DNA of 64,000 bases, taken from the NCBI RefSeq assembly GCF_019511525.1, contig NZ_JAEUAT010000005.1:310001-374000 (forward strand). The letters run 5' to 3'. Made by a program: the position numbers and the translations under genes. The DNA is from Rhizobium cauense. Lineage in GTDB: Bacteria > Pseudomonadota > Alphaproteobacteria > Rhizobiales > Rhizobiaceae. Numbering within the stretch: position 1 is the first letter of the stretch; every line of letters starts with the position of its first letter. Below the pieces are notes generated by a model. It did no database searches. It was not told the DNA's origin and saw only the letters and a list, made by a program, of their open reading frames with translations. Shown here piece by piece: positions 40,783 to 49,253 of this stretch.

Positions 40783-40846
40783 GCAACGTTCCCCTCGCTG
40801 CAAAACAACGCAAGAGCGCTGCTCTATCGCGCCGTGGAGGACCTGG

Positions 40847-41617
40847 ATGTTTCACCCCAAGCTGTTCGAGAATCGTAACGTCGTGGTCACCGGCGGGGGC
40901 AGGGGTATCGGCCTTGAGGTGGCCCGACAGTTTCTGGATTGCGGGGCAAGGGTCCTTGTGCATCTTGGCCGCGGTGCCGAACGCGATCTCCCCGACTTCC
41001 TATTGACGGCGGAAGAGGATCGCCGGGCGTTTCTCGTTACTGCCGACTTTTCGACACCGGGTGGCACCAGTGGATTTGCCGAGAAGGTTCTCGCAACGTT
41101 CGACCGCGTACATGTGCTCGTCAACAATGCCGGCACCATGGTTGGCCGCTTTCCAGCGGATGCCCTGACCGATGCCCAGTATGAAACGATTGTGCGGCTG
41201 AACCAGACATCGGTTGTCGAGGTGACGCGGGCGCTGTTGCCGGCAATGCGCGCCGCGCAGGAGGCTGCGATCGTCAACACGGTCTCCATTTCAGCACTAA
41301 CAGGCGGCAGTCCGGGTTCCGCCGTCTACTCTGCCTCGAAGGCCTTCGTCGCGACTTATTCGAAGGCACTGGCAAGAGAGCTTGCGCCGAATGGTATTCG
41401 CGTCAATTGCGTGTCGCCGGGGACGATAGAGACCGACTTCCATCAGCGCTACTCTTCGCCTGAAAAGTTGGAGCAAACCCGCAAGGGTATTCCATTGCAA
41501 CGACTGGGCACGTCGGAGGATTGCGCACCTGCCTACCTCTTCCTCTCTGCGCCCTCGCTGTCTGGCTACATCACCGGGCAGGTGCTCGAGATTAACGGCG
41601 GTCAGCTCATTTGCTGA
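40847..41617 (+). CDS. Short-chain dehydrogenase/reductase next to soxR
   Basis: A 256-residue classical SDR. It has TGGGRGIG near residue 15, NNAGTM near 90, a catalytic Ser in NTVSISALTGG, YSASKAF with Tyr and Lys near 157, and SPGTIETDFH and ITGQVLEINGG at the C-terminus. The ATG at 40847 follows a GTGGAGG ribosome binding site; longer in-frame extensions overlap soxR. The 64-base gap lacks an obvious terminator, so it may be co-transcribed with soxR and respond to redox-cycling compounds. The substrate is unknown. Confidence 0.85.
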   Translation: MFHPKLFENRNVVVTGGGRGIGLEVARQFLDCGARVLVHLGRGAERDLPDFLLTAEEDRRAFLVTADFSTPGGTSGFAEKVLATFDRVHVLVNNAGTMVGRFPADALTDAQYETIVRLNQTSVVEVTRALLPAMRAAQEAAIVNTVSISALTGGSPGSAVYSASKAFVATYSKALARELAPNGIRVNCVSPGTIETDFHQRYSSPEKLEQTRKGIPLQRLGTSEDCAPAYLFLSAPSLSGYITGQVLEINGGQLIC

Positions 41618-41671
41618 GCTGCCGGGACTTTTTTTGGCATTTTGACAGATCCAAACAGCCGGCTGCTGCGA

Positions 41672-41699
41672 ATATGTTAGTGTTCTGACTAATACATAT
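41672..41699. promoter_or_regulatory. Inverted repeat before the ArsR-type gene (candidate operator)
   Basis: TTAGT and ACTAA flank six bases (41677-41692), and outer arms ATATG and CATAT extend the symmetry with a two-base offset. It lies 25 bases before the ATG, in the place expected for an autoregulatory ArsR/SmtB operator. Confidence 0.5.
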
Positions 41700-41723
41700 C
41701 GTTTATGCAACCAGAGATACAGA

Positions 41724-42065
41724 ATGCACTTGCCCACACCGAGATCTGGCATGGCCGATCGGGATCTGCAGAAGCTTTCTGCAAGAGCGCGAGAAGCGAG
41801 CGACTTTCTCAAAGCACTTTCTCACCACACGCGACTAATCATTCTATGCCTGCTCACAGAGGGTGAGAAGACCGTAGGGGAGCTGGAGGAGAGCCTCGGC
41901 ATTCAGCAAGCGATGGTATCCCAGCAGTTGGCGCGTCTCAGGTTGGACGGCCTCGTCTCCAGCCGTCGCGAAGGGCGTCTCATCTATTACAGCGTCGCTC
42001 ATCCCGACACGACCTCCCTCTTGCATTTCCTGTTCGCGATGTTTCCGGGAACGCAGGACAACTGA
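41724..42065 (+). CDS. ArsR/SmtB-family transcriptional regulator
   Basis: A 113-residue winged-helix repressor. It has the family start of helix 1 (LKALSHHTRLIILCLL), the recognition helix region GIQQAMVSQQLARLRLDGLVSS and the wing REGRLIYYSV. Only one Cys is present, so the paired-Cys thiol switch of BigR/SqrR and the CxC metal site of ArsR are absent; its signal is unknown. The start is either ATG 41724 or ATG 41751. The next gene is a LysR regulator on the same strand, 70 bases away. Confidence 0.82.
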   Translation: MHLPTPRSGMADRDLQKLSARAREASDFLKALSHHTRLIILCLLTEGEKTVGELEESLGIQQAMVSQQLARLRLDGLVSSRREGRLIYYSVAHPDTTSLLHFLFAMFPGTQDN

Positions 42066-42135
42066 CAGCCGGCCTTGCGAACTGCCTCCGTGGACATGAA
42101 GATGACCGTACGCCGCTGTTCGGCGCGGAGGCTGA

Positions 42136-43029
42136 ATGATCGACAAGCTTGAATTCTTCATCGCGCTCGCCAATGAGAAGCATTTCGGCCGCGCCGCAGA
42201 AGAATGCGGCATCTCGCAGCCGACATTGTCCGCTGCCATCCGCCAGCTCGAGGACCAGCTTGGTGTCATGCTCGTGCAACGGGGTTCCCGCTTCCAGGGG
42301 TTGACGCCCGAGGGGCAGCGCGTGCTCGAATGGGCGCGGCGCATCGTCGGCGATGCCCGTACAATGCGCGAGGAGATGCGGGCGGCCCGCAAGGGCCTGT
42401 CCGGGCATATCAAGATCGCCGTGATCCCGACGGCGCTCGCCATGCTGCCGCGCATTACAACACCGTTTCAAGAGCGGCATCCGGATGTGACCTTCTCCAT
42501 CATCTCACGCAACTCGTTGCAGGTACTGAGTTTGCTGGAGAACCTCGAGATTGATGCCGGCATCACCTATCTGGAAAACGAGCCACTCGGACGCGTGACC
42601 AGCGTGCCGCTCTATGCCGAACACTACAATCTGATCACCGCCGCCGGCAGTCCGCTGTCCGATCGCGATAGCGTTACCTGGAAGGAAGTCGGCAATCTTC
42701 GGCTTTGTCTATTGACGGCAGACATGCAGAACCGCCGTATCATCAACCAGCACTTGGCCGAGGCGGGCGTCACGGCTCACCCAACCCTCGAGTCCAACTC
42801 GATGATCGTGCTCTTCTCGCATGTCCGGACTGGGCGCTGGGCTAGCATCATGCCGCGCAACGTTGCGAAATCCTTCGGCTTTCCTGCTGAGATCCGAATG
42901 ATTCCTATCGTTGAGCCACAAGCGCACCATCTTGTTGGTCTGGTCGCGACCCATCGTGAGCCGTTCACGCCGTTGGTCTCCGCTCTCCTCCACGAAGCAC
43001 GAATCCTCGCAGAGGACCCGGAATTTTAA
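42136..43029 (+). CDS. LysR-type regulator upstream of the formate dehydrogenase operon
   Basis: A 297-residue LysR-type regulator. The N-terminal winged helix holds FGRAAEECGISQPTLSAAIRQLEDQLG, and a linker helix and periplasmic-binding-like effector domain (about 90-290) follow. GCGGAGG precedes the ATG. It is on the same strand as fdsG, 170 bases upstream. LysR genes adjacent to fds operons (fdsR) regulate them in other bacteria, and a LysR-type site lies in the gap, so control of fds by formate or a related signal is likely. Confidence 0.87.
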   Translation: MIDKLEFFIALANEKHFGRAAEECGISQPTLSAAIRQLEDQLGVMLVQRGSRFQGLTPEGQRVLEWARRIVGDARTMREEMRAARKGLSGHIKIAVIPTALAMLPRITTPFQERHPDVTFSIISRNSLQVLSLLENLEIDAGITYLENEPLGRVTSVPLYAEHYNLITAAGSPLSDRDSVTWKEVGNLRLCLLTADMQNRRIINQHLAEAGVTAHPTLESNSMIVLFSHVRTGRWASIMPRNVAKSFGFPAEIRMIPIVEPQAHHLVGLVATHREPFTPLVSALLHEARILAEDPEF

Positions 43030-43100
43030 TAGGAATCTTCTATCGTCTGACGAAACAGCATTATTGATCGCTTCGTCCATCCCTGAGAAAGTTCTATAAT
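43029..43100 (+). promoter_or_regulatory. Candidate LysR site and promoter of the fds operon
   Basis: ATAG and CTAT flank seven bases at 43029-43043, which also satisfies the T-N11-A rule for LysR-type sites. TATAAT at 43095-43100 is a good -10, with a weak -35 (TTCGTC, 43072-43077) at 17 bases, as expected for an activated promoter. The site overlaps the stop codon of the LysR gene and lies about 65 bases upstream of the -10 centre. Confidence 0.45.
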
Positions 43101-43199
43101 GAACACACGCGAGCGGTTCTGTCGGCCATAGGGTTCTGAGGAAAGCCCGCCCTGCCCAGCGTCGCAACGTGCAATTTGCAGGCCGTGGGAGGGCTGCTG

Positions 43200-43679
43200 A
43201 TGAATATTCATGTCGCCAAAGGCGATATCGCAACGCGCACGATCGCGATCATCGACCATCTCAAGCATCTCGAAGGGCCGCTTCTGCCGATCCTGCATGA
43301 GATCCAGGATGAGTTCGGCTATGTCCCGCAAGAGGCGCTGCCTGTCATCGCGAAGGAGCTGAACCTTTCACGCGCGGAAGTGCATGGGGTTGTGACCTTC
43401 TATCATGACTATCGTGATCATCCTGCCGGGCGGCATGTGCTGAAGCTCTGTCGCGCCGAGTCCTGCCAATCGATGGGCGGCGATGCGCTGGCGGATCGCG
43501 TCAAGGCGTTGCTTGGGATCGACTGGCACGGAACGACGCCCGACGGAGCAATCACCCTCGAACCTGTCTTCTGTCTTGGGCTCTGTTCGTGCTCGCCGTC
43601 CGCGATGATGGACGGCGAGGTGCATGGCCGGGTGGACGCCTCCGATCTTGAGGCCCTGATTTCGGAGGCGCGTCGATGA
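43200..43679 (+). CDS. fdsG: NAD-dependent formate dehydrogenase gamma subunit
   Basis: Small NuoE-like subunit that carries a [2Fe-2S] cluster. The 159-residue protein has a helical N-terminal part (LPILHEIQDEFGYVP) and a thioredoxin-like domain with the four cluster Cys in CRAESCQ and FCLGLCSC. The ATG at 43200 follows GGGAGGG. It overlaps fdsB by 4 bases. Confidence 0.94.
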   Translation: MNIHVAKGDIATRTIAIIDHLKHLEGPLLPILHEIQDEFGYVPQEALPVIAKELNLSRAEVHGVVTFYHDYRDHPAGRHVLKLCRAESCQSMGGDALADRVKALLGIDWHGTTPDGAITLEPVFCLGLCSCSPSAMMDGEVHGRVDASDLEALISEARR

Positions 43680-45232
43680 CCGTCCGGATCTATGTTCCCT
43701 GCGATGCCGCGGCCCAGTCATTGGGTGCGGAGCGTGTCGCAAAAGCGATCGCCGAGCAGATCGCTGCACGCGGCCTCGATGCCAAGATCGTACGCAACGG
43801 TTCTCGTGGCATGCACTGGTTGGAGCCGCTGGTCGAGATCGAAGTTTCCGGCAAGCGCATCGGCTACGGGCCGGTGAAGGCAAAGGACGTCGTTTCGCTG
43901 TTTGATGCCGGGATTGTCACCGGCGAGAATCATCCCCTCCGTCTTGGCGAAGTGGAGGAGCTGCCGTTCCTCAAGCGCCAGACGCGCCTGACCTTTGCCC
44001 GCTGTGGGATCACCGATCCGCTGTCGCTTGATGACTATGAGGCTCACGGCGGGCTCGCCGGCTTGCGTCGCGCGGTTTCGATGCTGCCCGCCGATGTCGT
44101 CAAGGAGGTTACAGATTCCGGTTTGCGCGGCCGCGGTGGCGCGGGCTTCCCGACGGGGATCAAGTGGAAGACCGTGCTCGACACGCCAGGCGAGCGTAAA
44201 TACATCGTTTGCAATGCCGACGAAGGCGACAGCGGCACTTTTGCCGACCGGATGATCATGGAGGGTGATCCCTTCGTGCTGATCGAAGGCATGGCGATCG
44301 CGGGCCTTGCGACCGGGGCAACGAAGGGCTTCATCTACACGCGATCGGAATATCCGCATGCGATCGCGGCGATGAGCCGCGCGATCGATATTGCCCGCAG
44401 CGCCGGCATCCTCGGCACGTCGGTTCTGGGCTCGGGCAAGACCTTCGATATGGAAGTCCGCACCGGCGCGGGCGCTTATGTCTGTGGCGAGGAGACGGCG
44501 CTTCTGAACAGCCTTGAAGGCAAGCGCGGGATTGTGCGTGCCAAGCCGCCGCTGCCGGCTCACAAGGGCCTCTTCGACTGTCCTACCGTCATCAACAACG
44601 TCATTTCACTCGCTTCCGTGCCTGTGATCATGGACAAGGGAGCAGCCTATTATCGCGACTTCGGCCTTGGCCGGTCGCGCGGCACCATTCCGATCCAGAT
44701 CGCCGGCAATGTGAAGCACGGCGGTCTGTTCGAAACGGCATTTGGCATTTCGCTTGGCGACCTGGTTGATGATATCGCTGGAGGAACGGCATCCGGGCGG
44801 CCGGTGAAGGCGGTTCAGGTCGGTGGCCCACTCGGCGCATACTTCCCGCGCTCCTTGTTCGACACGCCATTCGACTACGAGGCGTTCGCGGCCAAGGATG
44901 GCTTGATCGGCCATGCCGGCATCGTCGTCTTCGATGATACTGCCGATATGCTGAAGCAGGCGCGGTTCGCGATGGAGTTCTGCGCCGTCGAGAGCTGTGG
45001 CAAGTGCACGCCCTGTCGCATCGGCTCGACGCGCGGCGTCGAGACCGCGGACAAGATCGCGCGTGGTATCGAGCCGGAGAAAAACCGCGAGCTGCTTGCC
45101 GATCTCTGCAACACCATGAAATTCGGGTCGCTCTGCGCACTCGGGGGCTTCACACCCTATCCCGTCATGAGTGCCATGACGCATTTCCCCGAAGATTTTG
45201 TCCCCACACCTCTTATCGAAGCGGCGGAGTAA
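43676..45232 (+). CDS. fdsB: NAD-dependent formate dehydrogenase beta subunit
   Basis: NuoF-like subunit that passes electrons through FMN to NAD. The 518-residue protein has an N-terminal thioredoxin-like extension (about 1-110) and an FMN/NAD domain with GLRGRGGAGFPTGIKWK near residue 147 and NADEGDSGTF. A [4Fe-4S] site follows in ESCGKCTPCRIGS near residue 440. Cytoplasmic, part of a soluble FdsABGD complex. Confidence 0.95.
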   Translation: MTVRIYVPCDAAAQSLGAERVAKAIAEQIAARGLDAKIVRNGSRGMHWLEPLVEIEVSGKRIGYGPVKAKDVVSLFDAGIVTGENHPLRLGEVEELPFLKRQTRLTFARCGITDPLSLDDYEAHGGLAGLRRAVSMLPADVVKEVTDSGLRGRGGAGFPTGIKWKTVLDTPGERKYIVCNADEGDSGTFADRMIMEGDPFVLIEGMAIAGLATGATKGFIYTRSEYPHAIAAMSRAIDIARSAGILGTSVLGSGKTFDMEVRTGAGAYVCGEETALLNSLEGKRGIVRAKPPLPAHKGLFDCPTVINNVISLASVPVIMDKGAAYYRDFGLGRSRGTIPIQIAGNVKHGGLFETAFGISLGDLVDDIAGGTASGRPVKAVQVGGPLGAYFPRSLFDTPFDYEAFAAKDGLIGHAGIVVFDDTADMLKQARFAMEFCAVESCGKCTPCRIGSTRGVETADKIARGIEPEKNRELLADLCNTMKFGSLCALGGFTPYPVMSAMTHFPEDFVPTPLIEAAE

Positions 45233-45236
45233 GACC

Positions 45237-48116
45237 ATGCCTCTCGTCCACGAAACCGATTACGGCACGCCGGCCTCGACCTCCGAAACCATGGTGACGC
45301 TCACCATTGACGGCAACCAGGTGACGGTGCCCGAGGGCACATCGATCATGCGCGCGTCGATGGATGTGGGCATCGAGATCCCGAAGCTCTGCGCCACCGA
45401 CATGATGGATGCCTTCGGCTCCTGCCGGCTCTGTCTCGTTGAAATTCAGGGGAGGGCGGGTCTGCCCGCGTCGTGCACGACGCCGGTTGCACCTGATATG
45501 GTGGTCTCGACGCAGACGAACCGCCTGAAGGATGTCCGCAAGGGCGTGATGGAGCTCTACATCTCCGACCATCCGCTCGACTGTCTGACCTGTGCCGCCA
45601 ACGGCGATTGCGAATTGCAGGACATGGCAGGCGCCGTCGGTCTGCGCGACGTGCGTTACGGCTATGATGGCGACAACCACGTCAAGGCTCGCAACAATGG
45701 CGATCTCAATCTCAAATGGGCGCCGAAGGACGAGTCCAATCCCTATTTCACCTTCGATCCCGCCAAGTGCATCGTCTGTTCGCGCTGCGTGCGCGCCTGC
45801 GAGGAAGTGCAGGGCACATTCGCGCTGACGATCGAAGGCCGCGGCTTCGATTCGCGGGTTTCAGCCGGCATGCACGAGGACTTCGTCTCGTCCGAATGTG
45901 TTTCCTGCGGCGCCTGCGTGCAGGCCTGCCCGACGGCGACGCTGACGGAAAAGTCAGTGATCGAAATCGGCCAGCCGGAGCATTCGGTCGTCACGACCTG
46001 CGCCTATTGCGGCGTCGGCTGCTCCTTCAAGGCGGAGATGCGCGGCGAAGAACTGGTGCGCATGGTGCCCTGGAAGGATGGGCAGGCGAACCGCGGCCAC
46101 TCCTGCGTCAAGGGCCGCTTCGCTTACGGTTATTCCAGCCACAAGGACCGCATCCTCAATCCGATGGTCCGAGAGAAGATCACTGATCCCTGGCGCGAAG
46201 TGAGCTGGGACGAGGCCTTCGCGCATGTGGCGTCGGAGTTTCGCCGCATCCAGTATCAGTATGGCCGCGATTCCGTGGGTGGCATCACGTCATCTCGCTG
46301 CACCAACGAGGAAACCTATCTGGTGCAGAAGCTGGTGCGCGCCGGCTTCCGCAACAACAACGTCGATACCTGCGCCCGCGTCTGCCATTCTCCAACAGGC
46401 TACGGGCTCGGCCAGGCCTTCGGTACGTCGGCCGGCACGCAAAATTTCGACAGCGTCGAGAAGAGCGATGTCGTTGTCATTATCGGCGCCAATCCCACCG
46501 ACGGGCACCCGGTCTTCGCCTCGCGCCTGAAGAAGCGGCTGCGCCAGGGCGCAAAGCTGATCGTCATCGATCCACGACGCACCGATATCGTGCGCTCGCC
46601 GCATGTCGAGGCGTCCTATCATCTGCCGCTGAAGCCCGGTACGAACGTCGCGATCCTGACGTCGCTGGCGCACGTCATCGTCACCGAAGGCCTGTTCAAC
46701 GAGGCCTTCATCCGCGAGCGTTGCGACTGGTCGGAATTCGAGGACTGGGCGAGTTTCGTCGCCGAGCCGCATCACAGCCCGGAAGCGTCAGAGAAGTTCA
46801 CCGGCGTTCCTGCTGATCTCGTGCGCGGTGCCGCGCGTCTCTATGCCAAGGGCGGCAATGGCGCGATCTATTATGGTCTCGGCGTAACCGAACATAGCCA
46901 GGGCTCGACCACCGTGATGGCGATCGCCAACCTTGCCATGGTGACCGGCAATATCGGTCGCCCCGGGGTCGGCGTGAATCCGCTGCGCGGTCAGAACAAC
47001 GTGCAGGGCTCGTGCGACATGGGATCCTTCCCGCATGAACTGCCCGGCTATCGCCATATCTCCGACGATGCGACGCGTGACATCTTCGAGAAGCTCTGGG
47101 GCGTCAAGATCAGTAATGAGCCGGGTCTGCGCATCCCCAACATGCTGGATGCGGCGGTCGATGGAACGTTCAAGGCGCTCTACGTCCAGGGTGAGGATAT
47201 CCTGCAGTCCGATCCGGATACCAAGCATGTCGCCGCCGGTCTCGCCGCCATGGAATGTGTCGTCGTCCATGATCTCTTCCTGAACGAGACGGCGAACTAC
47301 GCGCACGTTTTCCTGCCTGGCTCCAGCTTCCTCGAAAAGGACGGCACCTTCACCAATGCCGAGCGCCGCATCAACCGGGTCCGCAAGGTCATGAGCCCGC
47401 GCAATGGCTATGCCGACTGGGAGGTGACGCAGAAGATGGCGCAGGCTATGGGGCTTGGCTGGAACTACACGCATCCTTCCGAGATTATGGACGAGATTGC
47501 CGCGACGACGCCGAGCTTTGCGCTCGTCTCCTATGACTATCTCGACAAGATGGGCTCGGTGCAGTGGCCTTGCAATGAAGCGCACCCCGAGGGGTCGCCG
47601 ATCATGCATGTCGACGGTTTCGTCCGCGGCAAGGGCAAGTTCATCCGCACCGAATATGTCGCGACCGACGAGCGGACAGGACCGCGCTTCCCGTTGCTGC
47701 TGACGACGGGCCGCATCCTCAGCCAGTACAATGTCGGCGCACAGACGCGTCGCACGGAAAACGTCGTCTGGCATCCCGAGGACCGCCTGGAGATTCACGC
47801 GCACGACGCCGAACAGCGTGGCATCCGCGATGGCGACTGGGTGAAGCTGGTAAGCCGCTCGGGCGATACGACGCTGCGTGCCCTCATTACCGACCGTGTT
47901 GCCCCGGGCGTCGTCTATACGACCTTCCACCATCCAGACACACAAGCGAATGTCATCACCACCGACTTCTCCGACTGGGCGACGAACTGCCCGGAATACA
48001 AGGTGACGGCGGTGCAGGTTTCGCCCTCCAACGGCCCGACCGACTGGCAGCGCGGCTATGACGAGCAGGCACGCCAGAGCCGCCGGATCGTCAGCAAGCT
48101 GGAGCCCGCGGAGTAA
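45237..48116 (+). CDS. fdsA: NAD-dependent formate dehydrogenase alpha (molybdenum) subunit
   Basis: Oxidises formate to carbon dioxide at a bis-MGD molybdenum centre. The 959-residue protein has an N-terminal ferredoxin-like [2Fe-2S] domain with the NuoG-like HPLDCLTCAANGDC site, two ferredoxin-type [4Fe-4S] sites (CIVCSRCVRAC and CVSCGACVQAC), and the CAYCGVGC cluster before the molybdenum domain. The molybdenum ligand is Cys383 in RVCHSPTG, so this is the cysteine form, not selenocysteine. The ATG at 45237 lies 4 bases after fdsB. Confidence 0.96.
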   Translation: MPLVHETDYGTPASTSETMVTLTIDGNQVTVPEGTSIMRASMDVGIEIPKLCATDMMDAFGSCRLCLVEIQGRAGLPASCTTPVAPDMVVSTQTNRLKDVRKGVMELYISDHPLDCLTCAANGDCELQDMAGAVGLRDVRYGYDGDNHVKARNNGDLNLKWAPKDESNPYFTFDPAKCIVCSRCVRACEEVQGTFALTIEGRGFDSRVSAGMHEDFVSSECVSCGACVQACPTATLTEKSVIEIGQPEHSVVTTCAYCGVGCSFKAEMRGEELVRMVPWKDGQANRGHSCVKGRFAYGYSSHKDRILNPMVREKITDPWREVSWDEAFAHVASEFRRIQYQYGRDSVGGITSSRCTNEETYLVQKLVRAGFRNNNVDTCARVCHSPTGYGLGQAFGTSAGTQNFDSVEKSDVVVIIGANPTDGHPVFASRLKKRLRQGAKLIVIDPRRTDIVRSPHVEASYHLPLKPGTNVAILTSLAHVIVTEGLFNEAFIRERCDWSEFEDWASFVAEPHHSPEASEKFTGVPADLVRGAARLYAKGGNGAIYYGLGVTEHSQGSTTVMAIANLAMVTGNIGRPGVGVNPLRGQNNVQGSCDMGSFPHELPGYRHISDDATRDIFEKLWGVKISNEPGLRIPNMLDAAVDGTFKALYVQGEDILQSDPDTKHVAAGLAAMECVVVHDLFLNETANYAHVFLPGSSFLEKDGTFTNAERRINRVRKVMSPRNGYADWEVTQKMAQAMGLGWNYTHPSEIMDEIAATTPSFALVSYDYLDKMGSVQWPCNEAHPEGSPIMHVDGFVRGKGKFIRTEYVATDERTGPRFPLLLTTGRILSQYNVGAQTRRTENVVWHPEDRLEIHAHDAEQRGIRDGDWVKLVSRSGDTTLRALITDRVAPGVVYTTFHHPDTQANVITTDFSDWATNCPEYKVTAVQVSPSNGPTDWQRGYDEQARQSRRIVSKLEPAE

Positions 48117-48943
48117 TGACCGAGCGACCAACCCGCATTGCCGTCAAGCGCACCGCCCGCAGCGGCGGTGTCGTGATGCCCGGCGAACGGATCGTGCCGG
48201 AGGAGGTGCCGATCGCCTTTTCCTATGGCGGCAGCACACATGCCGTGATGATGGGAACGCCTGCGGATCTCGAGGATTTTGCGATTGGTTTCAGCCTTAC
48301 CGAAGGGATCATTTCCGAAGTCGGCCAGATCGCGGGAGTCGAGATTATCGAGGGCGACAAGGGTATCGACGTGCAGATCTCGCTGGTTGACGAGGTCGCG
48401 GCTGCGCTGACTGCTCGCCGTCGCAGCATGGCCGGACCGGTCGGCTGCGGGCTCTGCGGTATCGAGTCGATCGAGCAAGCCGTGCGCAAGGTGCCCGACG
48501 TGTCTGCCGTGTCGCTCAATGTGAGCTACCGCGACATCATTGAGGCGGTTTCGTTGTTAAACGGGGCACAGCCGCTGCATCGCGAGACACACGCGGTACA
48601 TGGCGCCGGCTTCTACCTGCCGGGCAAGGGCCAATTGTCGGTGCGCGAGGATGTCGGCCGTCACAATGCGCTCGACAAGCTTTGCGGCGCGGTGATCGCT
48701 CGGCAGCAATCCGGAGCACAGGGCATCGTTGCCGTCACCAGCCGTCTCTCCGTCGAGATGGTGCAGAAGGCGGCGATCCTCGGCAGTTCCATCCTTGTCG
48801 CCATCTCTGCACCGACAGCTCTTGCCATCCGTACGGCCGATGAAGCCGGTATGACGCTCGTTGCCTTGGTGCGTGGCGAGGATTTCGAGATCTTCACACG
48901 TCCGCACCGTATCCAGCCAGAAAGTATCTCCGATGTCGCATGA
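48116..48943 (+). CDS. fdhD: Formate dehydrogenase accessory sulfurtransferase FdhD
   Basis: Delivers sulfur to the molybdenum cofactor of formate dehydrogenase; often called fdsC in this operon. The 275-residue protein has the Cys pair Cys111/Cys114 in GCGLCGIE on the loop that carries the persulfide, and the later EDVGRHNALDK, typical of the family. Its ATG overlaps the fdsA stop. Confidence 0.95.
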   Translation: MTERPTRIAVKRTARSGGVVMPGERIVPEEVPIAFSYGGSTHAVMMGTPADLEDFAIGFSLTEGIISEVGQIAGVEIIEGDKGIDVQISLVDEVAAALTARRRSMAGPVGCGLCGIESIEQAVRKVPDVSAVSLNVSYRDIIEAVSLLNGAQPLHRETHAVHGAGFYLPGKGQLSVREDVGRHNALDKLCGAVIARQQSGAQGIVAVTSRLSVEMVQKAAILGSSILVAISAPTALAIRTADEAGMTLVALVRGEDFEIFTRPHRIQPESISDVA

Positions 48944-49178
48944 TACGCATTCCAAACTGGTTTATATGGCAAACCAGATCGCGACCTTCTTCAAGAGCCA
49001 GCCGGAGAGCGAAGCCGCGCAGGGTGTCGCTACACATATCAACAAGTTCTGGGAGCCGCGCATGCGGCGTCAGCTGTTCGAGATTCTCGAAAGCAAGGAC
49101 AGCGGTTTGAATCCACTCGTCATTCAGGCGGCGTCGCTTATCCGGAAACCTGAGGCGGAAAATATCTCTCGGCATTAG
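48933..49178 (+). CDS. fdsD: Formate dehydrogenase delta subunit
   Basis: An 81-residue helical protein of the FdsD family, with MANQIATFFKSQP near the N-terminus and FWEPRMRRQLFEIL in the middle. FdsD is needed for a stable, active soluble complex in Rhodobacter capsulatus and acts with the chaperone. The ATG at 48933 overlaps fdhD by 11 bases. It is the last gene of the operon. Confidence 0.9.
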   Translation: MSHDTHSKLVYMANQIATFFKSQPESEAAQGVATHINKFWEPRMRRQLFEILESKDSGLNPLVIQAASLIRKPEAENISRH

Positions 49179-49194
49179 CGGGAAACGCGAGAGA

Positions 49195-49222
49195 CCGGGG
49201 CATCGGAATGCCGACGTCCCGG
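49195..49222. other. Imperfect hairpin between fdsD and the chemoreceptor gene
   Basis: GGCAT/ATGCC around CGGA, with flanking ccg/cgg, lies between two convergent genes. It has no T-run on either side in the right direction, so it is a weak terminator candidate at best. Confidence 0.25.
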
Positions 49223-49253
49223 AAAAACTCAACAGCACTGCCGGACTCCGGCC

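Noticed and set aside
41724..42065. The ArsR-type gene as nolR or bigR
   Set aside because: Sequence outside the helix-turn-helix does not match NolR as I know it, and the Cys pair of BigR/SqrR is missing.
43029..43043. An OxyR site
   Set aside because: The ATAG-N7-CTAT frame fits, but the inner T and A positions of the OxyR consensus do not match and the second half-site is absent; a generic LysR site is the safer reading.
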